Position numbers and translations under genes: made by a program
Shown here: positions 11,905 through 20,296 of the stretch, in pieces
Position numbering within the stretch: position 1 is the first letter of the stretch
How the letters are laid out: every line of letters starts with the position of its first letter
Notes under the pieces: model-generated
Database searches by the model: none
Seen by the model: the letters and a program-made list of their open reading frames with translations, nothing else
What the model was told of the DNA's origin: nothing
Assembly: GCA_043228905.1 (NCBI GenBank)
Contig: JBHGNT010000015.1
Span: forward strand, 8,928,001-8,992,000
Reading direction: 5' to 3'
Source of the DNA: Azolla caroliniana
Lineage: Eukaryota; Polypodiophyta
Length of the DNA: 64,000 nucleotides

Positions 11905-12350
11905 TGTTATTCCTTAGGGCCGGACAATGGCCTAACACAGGGTAGGGTGTCTACGGAAGACACTTCACCAAAGGGGTGTTACGGCGAGATAACTTAAGAC
12001 ACAACGATTAATCAGACTTAATTGGTTACTTAGCAATATGGCATTATACTTGATACACGCGTATGATAGAACAATTAGTACAAAACGGTAATCAATACTT
12101 AAAGATTAACAAGAAGCTCTATTAATTATCTGTCGTCGTTCTACATTGTAACCGGGCCTTTATATAGGTCACCGGTGCTGAGTACAAAATGATGCCAACC
12201 GGCACTAGTTCGGAACCGGTTCGGATCCAGATCGGCATACCGATTCCGGTCCGTCCGTTCACGTTTTATAAACTACTTAATTATACCCTATTCCGAATAA
12301 GCATTCCCTTTCACATTCTGGTCTTTAACTCCTTTGTCGGCCAGGTAACA
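11905..12350 (-). repeat. 5' LTR of gypsy C
   Basis: Minus strand begins TGTTACCTGGCCG and ends GGAATAACA, like the F LTR (TGTTACCGGCCGG ... AATAACA). Length is 446 bp. A TATA box (ACCTATATAAAGG on the minus strand) lies at about 12159-12168. Downstream of the LTR the leader reads CAG-CTTTTAGCGACCACGATTC, the same primer region as in F with one change. Confidence 0.87.
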
Positions 12351-12630
12351 GAGGCTGTAGTTGGATAATAAGTTTAATCTGAGTTATGAACCCTTAGAAG
12401 TGCTTCCTCATGCCATCGAACTTGTCAGGTAAACTAAGCTCAGGCTCCATACTTGTAGTTCAATGGGGAGGAGTTGGAGAAATACTAGATGAGAGACCAT
12501 GCTCTATAGGTAGAACATTTGTTGATGCAGGAGGAGAGTTGTTTTTTTCTTCGTTCCATCGGTGTTCCAACTTGAAGCTTTCGTAACAATTCCCGAAGGT
12601 TGTCATTCTCAAGTTGAAGTTGATGCATGG
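12351..12630 (-). pseudogene. gypsy H gag fragment (downstream part)
   Basis: The minus strand from 12630 reads MHQLQLENDNLRELLRKLQ. After a frame change it continues EPELSLPDKFDGMRKHF (stop) GFITQIKLIIQLQP. The KFDG...F(R)GF...QIKLI pattern is the start of a gypsy gag domain. It ends at 12351, exactly where the C LTR starts. The upstream part of this gag lies at 16181-16226 on the other side of copia G. So H was the host for both C and G. Confidence 0.7.
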
Positions 12631-13301
12631 TGACGGGAACTCAAGGCTCCTTATGCACAATGCTCAGCCACAACCGAGCTTAGGATCATACATAGAAAAC
12701 GGGAAACAAATGCACGCAACACAAAGGAGAGAAAAAAAAGGTACACAGAATGTTTACGTGGAAAACCCAAAGAGGGAAAAAACCACGGCAGCCCACATGC
12801 TACAAACTATCACTATGTTGGAATGTACAAAACTGTGAGTTCACGGAGGCAACGACCTCGTGCTTACGATCTTCGCCACAGGCGGCGGTTACAACAGAGG
12901 CAACGACCTCGTTCTCTCTCTCTCTCAACCTGTACACTGTTACACGCTCTCTCTTCTTGCACCAACAAGAAAATGACAACCCTTTTCATTCTAAAAGTTT
13001 GCCCTAAGTCATATTTATACTAATATGACTTTTCGGCTATTTACAAATATAGTCTCTTCATCCGGTTCTCACCGGGTCTGTACCATTCGACTCTCCGTAG
13101 CCGGGTACTCCTCATACGGTTCATACCGGGTCTGCACCATCCGGCTCTCCGTAGCCGGGTACTCCTCATCCGGTTCATACCGGGTCTGCACCATCTGGCT
13201 CTCTGTAGTCGGGTACTCCTCATCTGGTTTCGGCCTCGGCCGAGCTTGTTCATCAGCACTGTTCTTCTCCCTTCCCATTCGGAGGAACCTGTCTCCCAAC
13301 A
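12631..13301 (-). repeat. 3' LTR of copia G
   Basis: Minus strand starts TGTTGGGAGACAGG after the polypurine tract AAGGGGGAGTT (about 13302-13312) and ends GTTCCCGTCA. Length is 671 bp. It carries three units of a roughly 53-bp tandem repeat (ccggctctccgtagccgggtactcctc type) at about 13060-13230, in U3 upstream of the TATA box (TATAAATATG on the minus strand, near 13012-13022). Confidence 0.93.
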
Positions 13302-13311
13302 AACTCCCCCT

Positions 13312-14710
13312 TCACTCCGGCATGGGGTGTCTTACCAGTCTGATCCTCTTCTGACATGCGTTCAGCTTGTCGGGTGTCAGCACTTTGGTCAGCATATCTG
13401 ACCCGTTCTCGGCCGTGTGGATCTTCGTCAGTGCGAACTCCTGGTCATCTAGTCTGTCCTGGATCCAGTGATACCTCCGCTCGATATGCTTCGTCTGGGA
13501 ATGGTAGGCCGCATTCTTAGCAAGGTGGATGGCACTTTGACTGTCGCAATAGAGTCGGTATTCCTCTTGCCGGATACTGAGCTCTCCGATGAAGTCCTTC
13601 ATCCATAATATTTCCTTGCCGGCTTCCACAGCCGCCATGTACTCCGCCTCTGTGGTTGACAATGCAACCGTCTTCTGCAGCCTCGACTGCCACGAAACAG
13701 CTCCCCCTGCATATGTCATTACATACCCGGATGTAGACCGGCTGGTATCCACATCAGCCGACATGTCCGAATCGGTGAAACCGTCCAGTTGAGGTTTTCC
13801 GGAGCCGAATCGGAGACTCATATTTGAAGTGCCCTTCAAATACCGAAGTATCCATTTGACCGCGTTCCAGTACTCCTTGCCGGGATTGGTCATAAACCGG
13901 CTCACCACTCCGACTGCGTATCCTATATCTGGTCGGGTAAACACCATTGCGTACATCAAGCTCCCAACGGCAGAGGCATATGGAATCTTCATCATATCCG
14001 CCTTCTCTGCTTTCTTCTTCGGGCTCTGCTTACCGGATAGCCTGTAGTTTGCCGGAAGTGTCGATCCGACCGGTTTCGCATCTGACATGTTGAACCGGTG
14101 AAGCACCTTTGTCACGTACTTCTCCTGTGATAGCCATAATTGCTTCGCTGACCGGTTCCGGATGATGTGCATCCCCAGCATCTGTCTTGCCGGACCCAAG
14201 TCTTTCATTGAGAAGGTCCAGTTGAGAGCCTTCTTCAGCATCCGTATTTTGACTTGGTCACGTTCGACGATCAACATGTCATCCACGTACAGGAGGAGTA
14301 TCAAGAAGTCGCCTCCTTCGAACTTCTTCACAAACACGCAGTGATCGGCCTGCGTCTTGTGGTACCCTTGATCGGTCATGAAGGAATCAAACTTCCGGTA
14401 CCATTGTCGGGGAGCCTGCTTTAGTCCGTACAAGCTCTTCTTCAGCCGGCATACCAGGTGCTCCTTCCCTTTCTCCACAAATCCCTCCGGTTGCTGCATG
14501 TAGATCTCCTCTTCGAGGTCGCCGTGAAGGAATGTCGTCTTCACGTCCAGCTGTTCTACCTCAAGGTCCATGCTTGCTGCTATACTCAGCACCGTCCGGA
14601 TGGAGGTCATCTTTACTACCGGGGCAAATATCTCGTCGAAGTCCACGCCCTTCTTCTGTTGGAACCCCTTCACCACGATCCTGGCTTTGTATCTCGAGGG
14701 GTTGCCGGCA
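13312..14710 (-). CDS. copia G reverse transcriptase and RNase H, open frame
   Basis: The frame from MVKGFQQKKGVDFDEIFAPV (14676) runs 454 residues without a stop to the TGA at 13312. RT motifs in order: LDVKTTFLHGDLEEEIYM, KSLYGLKQAPRQWY and the catalytic LLYVDDMLI. RNase H follows with DSDMSADVDTSRSTSGY, ALSTTEAEYMA, LYCDSQSAIHLAKN and TKHIERRYHWI. The stop overlaps the polypurine tract, as is common in compact copia elements. The residues just before M, RYKARI, are not joined in frame to gag because of the deletion. Translation from the element is therefore doubtful, although the enzyme part looks intact. Confidence 0.88.
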
Positions 14711-15367
14711 TCTCCTGGTTCTGGGGACTACGGTTTCTCTGTCTTCCGCGTTCCGATTCGGCAAGGAGCGCTTTGAAGTCGGAGCTTGTATCTTTATCTT
14801 TCCGACGCGCCTCCTCATCTAGCAAGCTCGATTTTACTCTTGCTAGGGATAACCGCTTTCCTTCCGGCCCGGCGTTGCCCAAAGTGACAACCAACGTCTC
14901 CCAACTATCCGGGAGGGAACCGAGCAAGAGTAGCGCTAGTACCTCATCGGCGAGAGGTACTTCCAATGATGTTGCCTGGTGTATCAGCCCCTGGAAGGCC
15001 TATTCATGTGCTCCGCCATGCTGGAGCCATCTTGGTACCGGAGTCTTACTAGCTTCCGGAATACCGACACCTGATTAACAACATTTTTGTTCAGAAACAT
15101 TATGTCGATCTTCTCCCAGAGCTCATGAGCCTTGCTCTCTTCATTGAAGTTGTTGTACAGGCTCATGTTGATGAAGCACCGTATGTACCCCATTGTCTTC
15201 ATGTGCATCACCTCCCATATCGCGGCGTCGATTTTGTCCGGTCTCTTGTCCCCGAACTGAACCGGCAACCAGAGGTCTTTAACCACGAGAATGTCCCTCA
15301 TCTTCGACTTCCATACCGAATAATTGGAGCCGGTGAGCTTGAACATGCGGCCAAACGATTCGTCCAT
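14711..15367 (-). pseudogene. copia G gag, truncated and frameshifted
   Basis: The ATG at 15367 gives MDESFGRMFKLTGSNYSVWK, a UBN2-type copia gag. A one-base insertion near 15000 (MNRPSRG then stop; I reads MNAFQGL) moves the rest (EVPLADEVLALLLLGSLPDS ...) to another frame. The coding region ends at RNRSPQNQE, before the zinc knuckle, where it is fused to RT. It would form particles but lacks its nucleic-acid-binding knuckle. Copia I supplies the intact comparison. Confidence 0.88.
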
Positions 15368-15383
15368 ATTTCTGTGTTGTTTC

Positions 15384-15395
15384 GCTCTGATACCA
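15384..15395 (-). other. Primer-binding site of copia G
   Basis: Minus strand TGGTATCAGAGC, the full 12-base complement of the initiator-Met tRNA 3' end, two bases after the LTR. Confidence 0.95.
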
Positions 15396-15397
15396 CT

Positions 15398-16180
15398 TGA
15401 CGGGAACTCAAGGCTCCTTATGCACAACGCTCGGCCACAACCGAGCTTAGGATCATACACAAAAAACGGGAAACAAATGCATGCGACACAAAGGAGAGAA
15501 AAAAAAGGTACACAGAATGTTTACGTGGAAAACCCAAAGAGGGAAAAAACCACGGCAGCCCACAGGCTACAAACTATCACTATGTTGGAATGTACAAAAC
15601 AGTGAGTTCACGGAGGCAACGACCTCGTTCTCTCTCTCTCTCAACCTGTACACTGTTACACGCTCTCTCTTCTTGCACCAACAAGAAAATGACAACCCTT
15701 TTCATTCTAAAAGTTTGCCCTAAGTCATATTTATACTAATATGACTTTTCGGCTATTTACAAATATAGTCTCTTCATCCGGTTCTCACTGGGTCTATACC
15801 ATCCGGCTCTCCGTAGCCGGGTGGGTACTCCTCATCCGGTTCATACCGGGTCTGCACCATCCGGCTCTCCGTAGCCGAGTACTCCTCATCCGGTTCATAC
15901 CGGGTCTGCACCATCCGGCTCTCCGTAGCCAGGTACTCCTCATCCAGTTCATACCGGGTCTGCACCATCCGGCTCTCCGTAGCCAGGTACTCCTCATCCA
16001 GTTCATACCGGGTCTGCACCATCCGGCTCTCCGAAGCCAGGTACTCCTCATCCGGTTCATACCGGGTCTGCACCATCCGGCTCTCCGTAGCTGGGTACTC
16101 ATCCGGTTTCGGCCTCGGCCGAGCTTGTTCATCAGCACTGTTCTTCTCCCTTCCCATCCGGAGGGACCTGTCTCCCAACA
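15398..16180 (-). repeat. 5' LTR of copia G
   Basis: 783 bp with the same ends as the 3' LTR but about six tandem units instead of three (15780-16110). The minus strand TATAAATATG near 15724-15734 is the likely TATA box, so the repeats lie in U3. The two LTRs were identical at insertion, so the unit number has changed since. Confidence 0.93.
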
Positions 16181-16621
16181 CATGGCTTCCATGAGTTCAT
16201 TTATTCTCTCAGAAAGATCCGACATGTTGAGGCTTAGAAAATGGGAAGGTGAACAAACTGTCGCGAGTGGGTGGATGAGGCTAAATACTAAGAGAGAGAG
16301 AGAGCATAAGAAAAAGAACAAGATTGTCACAAACAAGTAGACGAGGCGCAATACTAAGAGAGAGAGAGAGAGAGAGAATATACAAGAGAACAAGAAAGAG
16401 AGAGAGAGACAAAATAGACAAAATAACAAGAACTGAATTATGCTTTCGTAACTGGTGCTGTTCACCTTGATTGTAATCAAGGTGCACCTGAGTATTTATA
16501 CAAGAATGTGGAGGTATGCATGAAAGTAAGAAAACTTCTAGAGAGTGCATGGAAATTTCTAGAGAGTGCATGAAGATGCATTCTCTAGAAGGTTCTTGAA
16601 AGTTCTAGTGATCAATCTACA
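16181..16621 (-). pseudogene. gypsy H gag start and probable LTR
   Basis: The minus-strand ATG at 16226 gives MSDLSERINELMEAM, which continues in phase across the G insertion into HQLQLENDNLRELL at 12630. Upstream, 16262-16621 looks like an LTR. It has a TATA box (TATAAATACTC on the minus strand, near 16491-16501), a possible start TGTAGATTGATC at 16621, TCTAGA-rich U3 sequence and a duplicated CTCTCTCTCTTAGTATT segment in the leader. The LTR ends are not proven because the second LTR is not in the window. Confidence 0.55.
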
Positions 16622-16661
16622 ATGTAATAAGTTGAATCTTATACAATACAATAATGAATAG

Positions 16662-16727
16662 ATACATGTAGCTGAATTGGTAAGGTTGCCCAATAAGACC
16701 AAAAGGTCATGGCTTCAACCCCCACAG
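16662..16727 (+). other. tRNA-like sequence, possible SINE head
   Basis: TAGCTGAATTGGTAAGG (16669-16685) fits the pol III A-box consensus. GGCTTCAACCC (16711-16721) is a B box with about two changes, 42 bases away. The segment between (AATAAGACCAAAAGGTCATGG) resembles tRNA-derived repeats. The T stem and acceptor do not fold well, so it is not an active tRNA gene. I infer a tRNA relic or SINE. Confidence 0.35.
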
Positions 16728-16734
16728 TTCCATG

Positions 16735-16898
16735 TGGCATCTTGTTTATGACACCGATCGAGAAGGTTGAGGTGCGCGGAACTGGACACATCACGGAAAA
16801 TAGAACCGGACTGAACGAGGAACCGGAGGAGAGGACGAACGACCACATCAGACACTGACACTACGATCCGACCTCAAGTTAAGGTTGAGGGGGAGTAT
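16735..16898 (+). pseudogene. copia M 3' coding end and polypurine tract
   Basis: The plus strand reads EKVEVRGTGHITENRTGLNE and a short acidic tail ending RTNDHIRH and a stop, then a polypurine tract TTGAGGGGGAG (16884-16894) just before an LTR. This is how the 3' end of a copia pol looks. L has an equivalent polypurine context at 61198-61212. Everything upstream of about 16735 in this element is missing. Confidence 0.5.
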
Positions 16899-17259
16899 TG
16901 TGCGGACAAGCTCAACCGGATCCGGAGCCGGATCGGATTGTAACCGGTAGGCAATTGAGGCCTACGAATCTAGCCTAGTACGTAGGCATATATTTAGGAG
17001 TTAGTGTTAGTTGCTACTATGAGCATTGAAGCATTTGTCAATACTTCTGTCAGTCGTTTTTAAGGACTTGTATAAAAGTGCTCACTGAGCACATTGTATG
17101 TATAGAGTGTTATTATTTTGAAATTGAGTGGATGCTATTCTACTCTCTCTATCTCTCCCGTGAACTGTGTATTCTAAGCTTCCATTAAACCTGTGTTTAT
17201 TCTCTGTTACTATCCGGTGTAACTGGTTTTGTGAAAGCTTCCGCATATTAACTTTCACA
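16899..17259 (+). repeat. LTR of copia M
   Basis: Starts near TGTGCGGACAAGCTC and ends CTTTCACA, about 361 bp. It shares CGGACAAGCTCAACC-type U3 sequence, the TATA box (TATAAAAG, 17071-17078), the palindrome GTGCTCACTGAGCAC (17078-17092) and a late CTTCCGCA motif with the LTRs of N and L. The exact first base is uncertain by about three positions. Confidence 0.75.
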
Positions 17260-17365
17260 GAGATTCATAAACATTTAGGTTGATAGGTTGATAGATTGAT
17301 AAGCATTACGGGATGGGGGGTGGTGCATAGAATGGCTCTACCACCCTCCCAACGGGGTTCAACGT
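17260..17365. other. Unassigned spacer
   Basis: Contains short GATTGATAG repeats and a GGGATGGGGGGTGGTGCATAG stretch. No gene or element end could be assigned. Confidence 0.3.
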
Positions 17366-18050
17366 AAAGGAAAGAGAGAGAGAGAGAGAGAGAGAAATGA
17401 CAAGAGAGAAGTTCTTCATTTTTTATTCATTCCCCAGGAGGGGGTTAAATAGTTACAAGAGGGGTAGATACATAGGGGTGCAAGCCCCCTTGGCCATTCA
17501 CAGTAATCACTCACTCACACCTCTTCTTATCTGTCCACTCACACTCACACTTACATTCACTCATAATCATATACATTACACATACATACAATAACATTAA
17601 ATCTCTTCACCCTCACTCATCACACTCAACTCTTCGTACATCTCGTACAATAACACATTATGCCACGCCCGTGGGACCGATGGAAGTTCCGGTTGAATAA
17701 AGATAATGATCAAGGCATGTGGGATCGACGTGCAAGGCACTGTCCCATGGGCGTGCCATAATGTGTTACATTATGAGATGTACGGAGAGTTGAGTGTGAG
17801 GAGTGCGGGTGAAGAGACTTAATGTTGTTGTATATATGTGTAGTGTATACGATTATGAGTGCGAGCGAATGTAAATGTGAGTGTGAGTGGATAGATAAGA
17901 AGAAGTGTGAGTGAGTGATTAGTGTGAATGGCCAAGGGGGCTTGCAACCCTATGTATCTACCCCTCTTATAACTATTTAACCCCTTATGGGGAATGAATG
18001 AATAAGAAAATATTTCTCTCTCAACTTCTCTCTCTTGGATGACGTATTAC
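17366..18050. repeat. Head-to-head LTR palindrome P
   Basis: Two LTR copies face each other. The left copy (about 17366-17655) is on the minus strand and the right copy (17764-about 18050) on the plus strand. Each is adjoined inward by the same 3'-end motif (CATTATGCCACGCCCGTGGG and GCGTGCCATAATG). The arms 17366-17677 and 17742-18050 pair imperfectly over about 300 bp around a 64-bp centre. The right copy starts TGTTACATTATGAGATG. The inner motif is shared with the 3' ends of F, J and K, so this is the 3' end of a related gypsy family present in both orientations. Outer ends are approximate. Confidence 0.7.
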
Positions 18051-18641
18051 AGCGTGAATAACAAAGATGTCCTAAACCTAAATAGTTGAGAAGAGGAAGA
18101 TGAAGATGCCGGAGTATGGCACGGATAAATCGGCGTCAAATCAGGAATAATTCGACACCAAACAGAGAAATGATGGACCTCAAGTGTTGAGGTCAGATGA
18201 GGCCAAGAGGGCCATAAAATCAGCAAATGAGAAGCTCCGCCGATCAACTCACCATAAGAAGCTGGTAATTCGGTATGGTTATAACAAGTACATGGCGCAC
18301 CATTATGCATACATGATGAAAGTGGCGAAAGTGCGTGAGCCGGAGGGCTATGCTGAGGCATCACAAGATTCCAAATAGCGTTCGCCCATGGAGGAAGAAA
18401 TGCGGGAACTAGATGCCAACGACACATGGGACTTGGTTGACCATCTCCAACATTGATGTAAGTGGGTATACAAAGTGAATTACAATGCTGACGGTTCGGT
18501 CAACCGTTACAAGGCCTGATTGGTGGCCAAGGTATATGCGCATACCAATGGAATCAACTACAACGAGACCTTCCCACTGGTGGCGAAGATCACAATGGTT
18601 CATGTGGTGGTGGCAATAGCAGTGGCAAGGGAGTGGCATCT
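18051..18641 (+). pseudogene. copia O reverse transcriptase fragment
   Basis: The plus strand encodes the integrase/RT linker (KRKMKMPEYGTDKSASNQE, stop), then EPEGYAEASQDSK, MEEEMRELDANDTWDLVDHL, CKWVYKVNYNADGSVNRYKA and NGINYNETFPLVAKITMV ... REWHL. This is the RT entry of a copia pol (consensus W..AM..E...L..N.TW.LV, KWV.K.K, R.KARLVA, DY.ETFAPVAK). It stops exactly where the N LTR begins, so N probably inserted into O. Four in-frame stops and a deletion before CKWVYK make it non-functional. Confidence 0.8.
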
Positions 18642-19061
18642 TGTTGAGTGACAAGCTCAAAATTGGGTGCGTAATACGGTGCATAACCTAGTGCGTAGAC
18701 TGGGTGCGTAAAACAGTACGCATAACGTGGCTGTATCGGTGGGTAAACCGAAAGGCCATTAGTATGGTATTCCTCATAAGAAATAATTTTGGGAGTTAGT
18801 GTAGTAGGCTCATTTATGAGCAGTCAAGTACTGTCAGTACTTGTGTCAGCCCGATAGTCAGGGCTTGTATAAAAGGTGCTCACTCAGCACGAACAATGTA
18901 CAGAGCGTCATTATTTTGAAATAGAACTAAGTTGTATGCTCTCTCTCTGTCTCTCCATCTCCATCTCCATCTCTGTGTTTTCTGAGTTTACCGAATTGTT
19001 TTATTTCTGAATTGTGTACTCTGTGTTTACGCACACGCTTCCGCACACGTATTCTTTTACA
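18642..19061 (+). repeat. 5' LTR of copia N
   Basis: Starts TGTTGAGTGACAAGC and ends ATTCTTTTACA, 420 bp, followed at once by the primer site. TATA box TATAAAAG is at 18868-18875. Two palindromes flank it: CAAGTACTGTCAGTACTTG (18825-18843) and GTGCTCACTCAGCAC (18876-18890). Confidence 0.88.
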
Positions 19062-19073
19062 TGGTATCAAAGC
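19062..19073 (+). other. Primer-binding site of copia N
   Basis: TGGTATCAAAGC follows the LTR end directly and matches the initiator-Met tRNA complement at 11 of 12 bases. Confidence 0.9.
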
Positions 19074-19172
19074 ACGAGGGTTGAAGTCCTATGCAACCGA
19101 CAAGAAAAGCTTGCAACAAAACAGAGTTGAAGTTGTTCTTTGTTTTTTTTCGAAAAAGGAAAAGACAACAAT

Positions 19173-19273
19173 ATGGACAGAGGTATGGGAAGCTTGCTAC
19201 CGATTGAAAAGCTTGACAGGAGCTTTTACGCATCTTGGTCGTACAAAATGCACCAGTACCTGCTCGGTCACGG
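19173..19273 (+). pseudogene. copia N gag, first piece
   Basis: ATG at 19173 (or in phase at 19185) gives MGSLLPIEKLDRSFYASWSY and KMHQYLLGHG, the same UBN2 gag start as in copia A. It breaks at 19273, where the D LTR begins. The continuation after D starts at 25549 in the same orientation. About 55 bases of gag are missing at that join; the second copy at 45193 still has them (GNWSYIEGANDV). Confidence 0.85.
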
Positions 19274-19464
19274 TGCTGCGTAAGAATTTGCCTCTCAAAA
19301 CTCTAGCACAATACATCTCGAAACACACAAGGCACATCATCATAGGGCACCATAACAACATCTTTGAGTTTAAGAAATACCACAAACACAAAAAGAGATG
19401 AATGGGTATAACAAAGACAATCAATGAAGAAATATGAAAGGGGAGGATCTATATCAAGAGTTGA

Positions 19465-19501
<37 letters not shown>

Positions 19502-20133
19502 TCACTACACCAAAGAGGGTTTACAATATTTTATGATAATCATTCATGTACAACAAATAGGAGATTGGAATTGACAAAGATATGTATCATAATCTATGAA
19601 AGGAGGAAAGGAGAATGAAAATAGAGTATTTATTAAGAAGACAGATATAAAAACACACACTACATCAAGAGAGATATTCTATGGCTATTCTATTCTCAAG
19701 GCTTTCACACTCATACTTATATACAATAGGGGCGGGGCTTAATTGTTAGTTCTTGCATGTATCTTGCCACATGTCGCACATGTAACACTTCAACCACTTT
19801 CCTTTGCATGTAACCGATAGATCTTCTATTTTGGGTATGAAGACGGTTGACTCTATCCACGACCCCTTGTAGACATTTGTAGCACATCGAGCAAGATTTC
19901 CAAAGAATGTTTATTTATTGAAATCCAATATTCCCTTGAAATATTACGACCAAAACATTGACTGCCTAATGTAAAGGCACTCTTTGATTATGTCACATCA
20001 ATTCATCTTGATTCTTCACATCTACCTTCGATTAAAGCATCCACCATCATGCCTAAAGTGTCATAACTAGCTTGTGCCCATATTTTACTATCTTTCAACC
20101 ACTTTGTTGAGCACAAGTATTTACAACACAACA
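19274..20133 (-). repeat. 3' LTR of gypsy D
   Basis: The minus strand begins TGTTGTGTTGTAAATAC after the polypurine tract GGAGGGGGCTAAAG (about 20134-20150) and would end CTTACGCAGCA at 19274, where copia gag homology stops. A TATA-like TATATAAG (minus) lies near 19712-19719. The right boundary is firm because the second copy stops at the same point. The left boundary rests on the end of copia homology. Confidence 0.75.
19464..19500. repeat. (TA)n microsatellite
   Basis: A run of TA dinucleotides of about 35 bases inside the D LTR; a slippage-prone simple repeat. Confidence 0.95.
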
Positions 20134-20296
20134 CTTTAGCCCCCTCCAAGTAAAGCTTGATAAAGTCAAAGCTTTTTCTAGTTGAACACTAGTAAACTAC
20201 CAATATCCTCTATATATACCTTATCCTTGTCTCGAGCAGCAAATACCTAAAAACATTTCACAAATATGTACAAGTAAACGTTTCATTCTTTGTACT
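20134..20296 (-). other. 3' untranslated region of gypsy D
   Basis: No frame. It contains the polypurine tract next to the LTR (GGAGGGGGCTAAAG on the minus strand). Confidence 0.7.

Larger units (their letters stand above)
3450..12350 (-). mobile_element. Ty3/gypsy retrotransposon C with extra 3' ORF
   Basis: Minus-strand order: 5' LTR (12350-11905), gag with zinc knuckles, protease, RT, RNase H, integrase (pol order that defines gypsy), a non-coding spacer, then the extra coiled-coil frame. It is collinear with the better preserved element F. The 3' LTR is missing at the left. The right end abuts gypsy H gag (12351 on), so C was inserted into H. Many stops and frameshifts make it an old copy. 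Confidence 0.93.
12631..16180 (-). mobile_element. Ty1/copia retrotransposon G, internally deleted, complete ends
   Basis: Two LTRs (15398-16180 and 12631-13301), a perfect Met primer site, gag, RT/RNase H and a polypurine tract are present. The 5-bp sequence CATGG occurs on both sides (12626-12630 and 16181-16185), so the ends are exact. Protease and integrase are missing: gag runs straight into RT at 14711-14720. Compared with copia I about 2.0 kb is absent between two copies of a 10-bp repeat. G needs proteins in trans and is therefore a non-autonomous derivative. Confidence 0.95.

Noticed and set aside
15780-16110. Regular repeats of about 53 bp that could suggest a CRISPR array
   Set aside because: The units are contiguous without unique spacers, lie inside LTRs of a plant retrotransposon and vary in number between the two LTRs.
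15741-16340. 199-residue plus-strand frame with repeated RFIPGLHHPALRS units
   Set aside because: It is a translation of the U3 tandem repeats of the G LTR, whose length is close to a multiple of three in places. No sign of a real protein.
18047-18427. Minus-strand frame of 126 residues
   Set aside because: Antisense of the copia O RT fragment.
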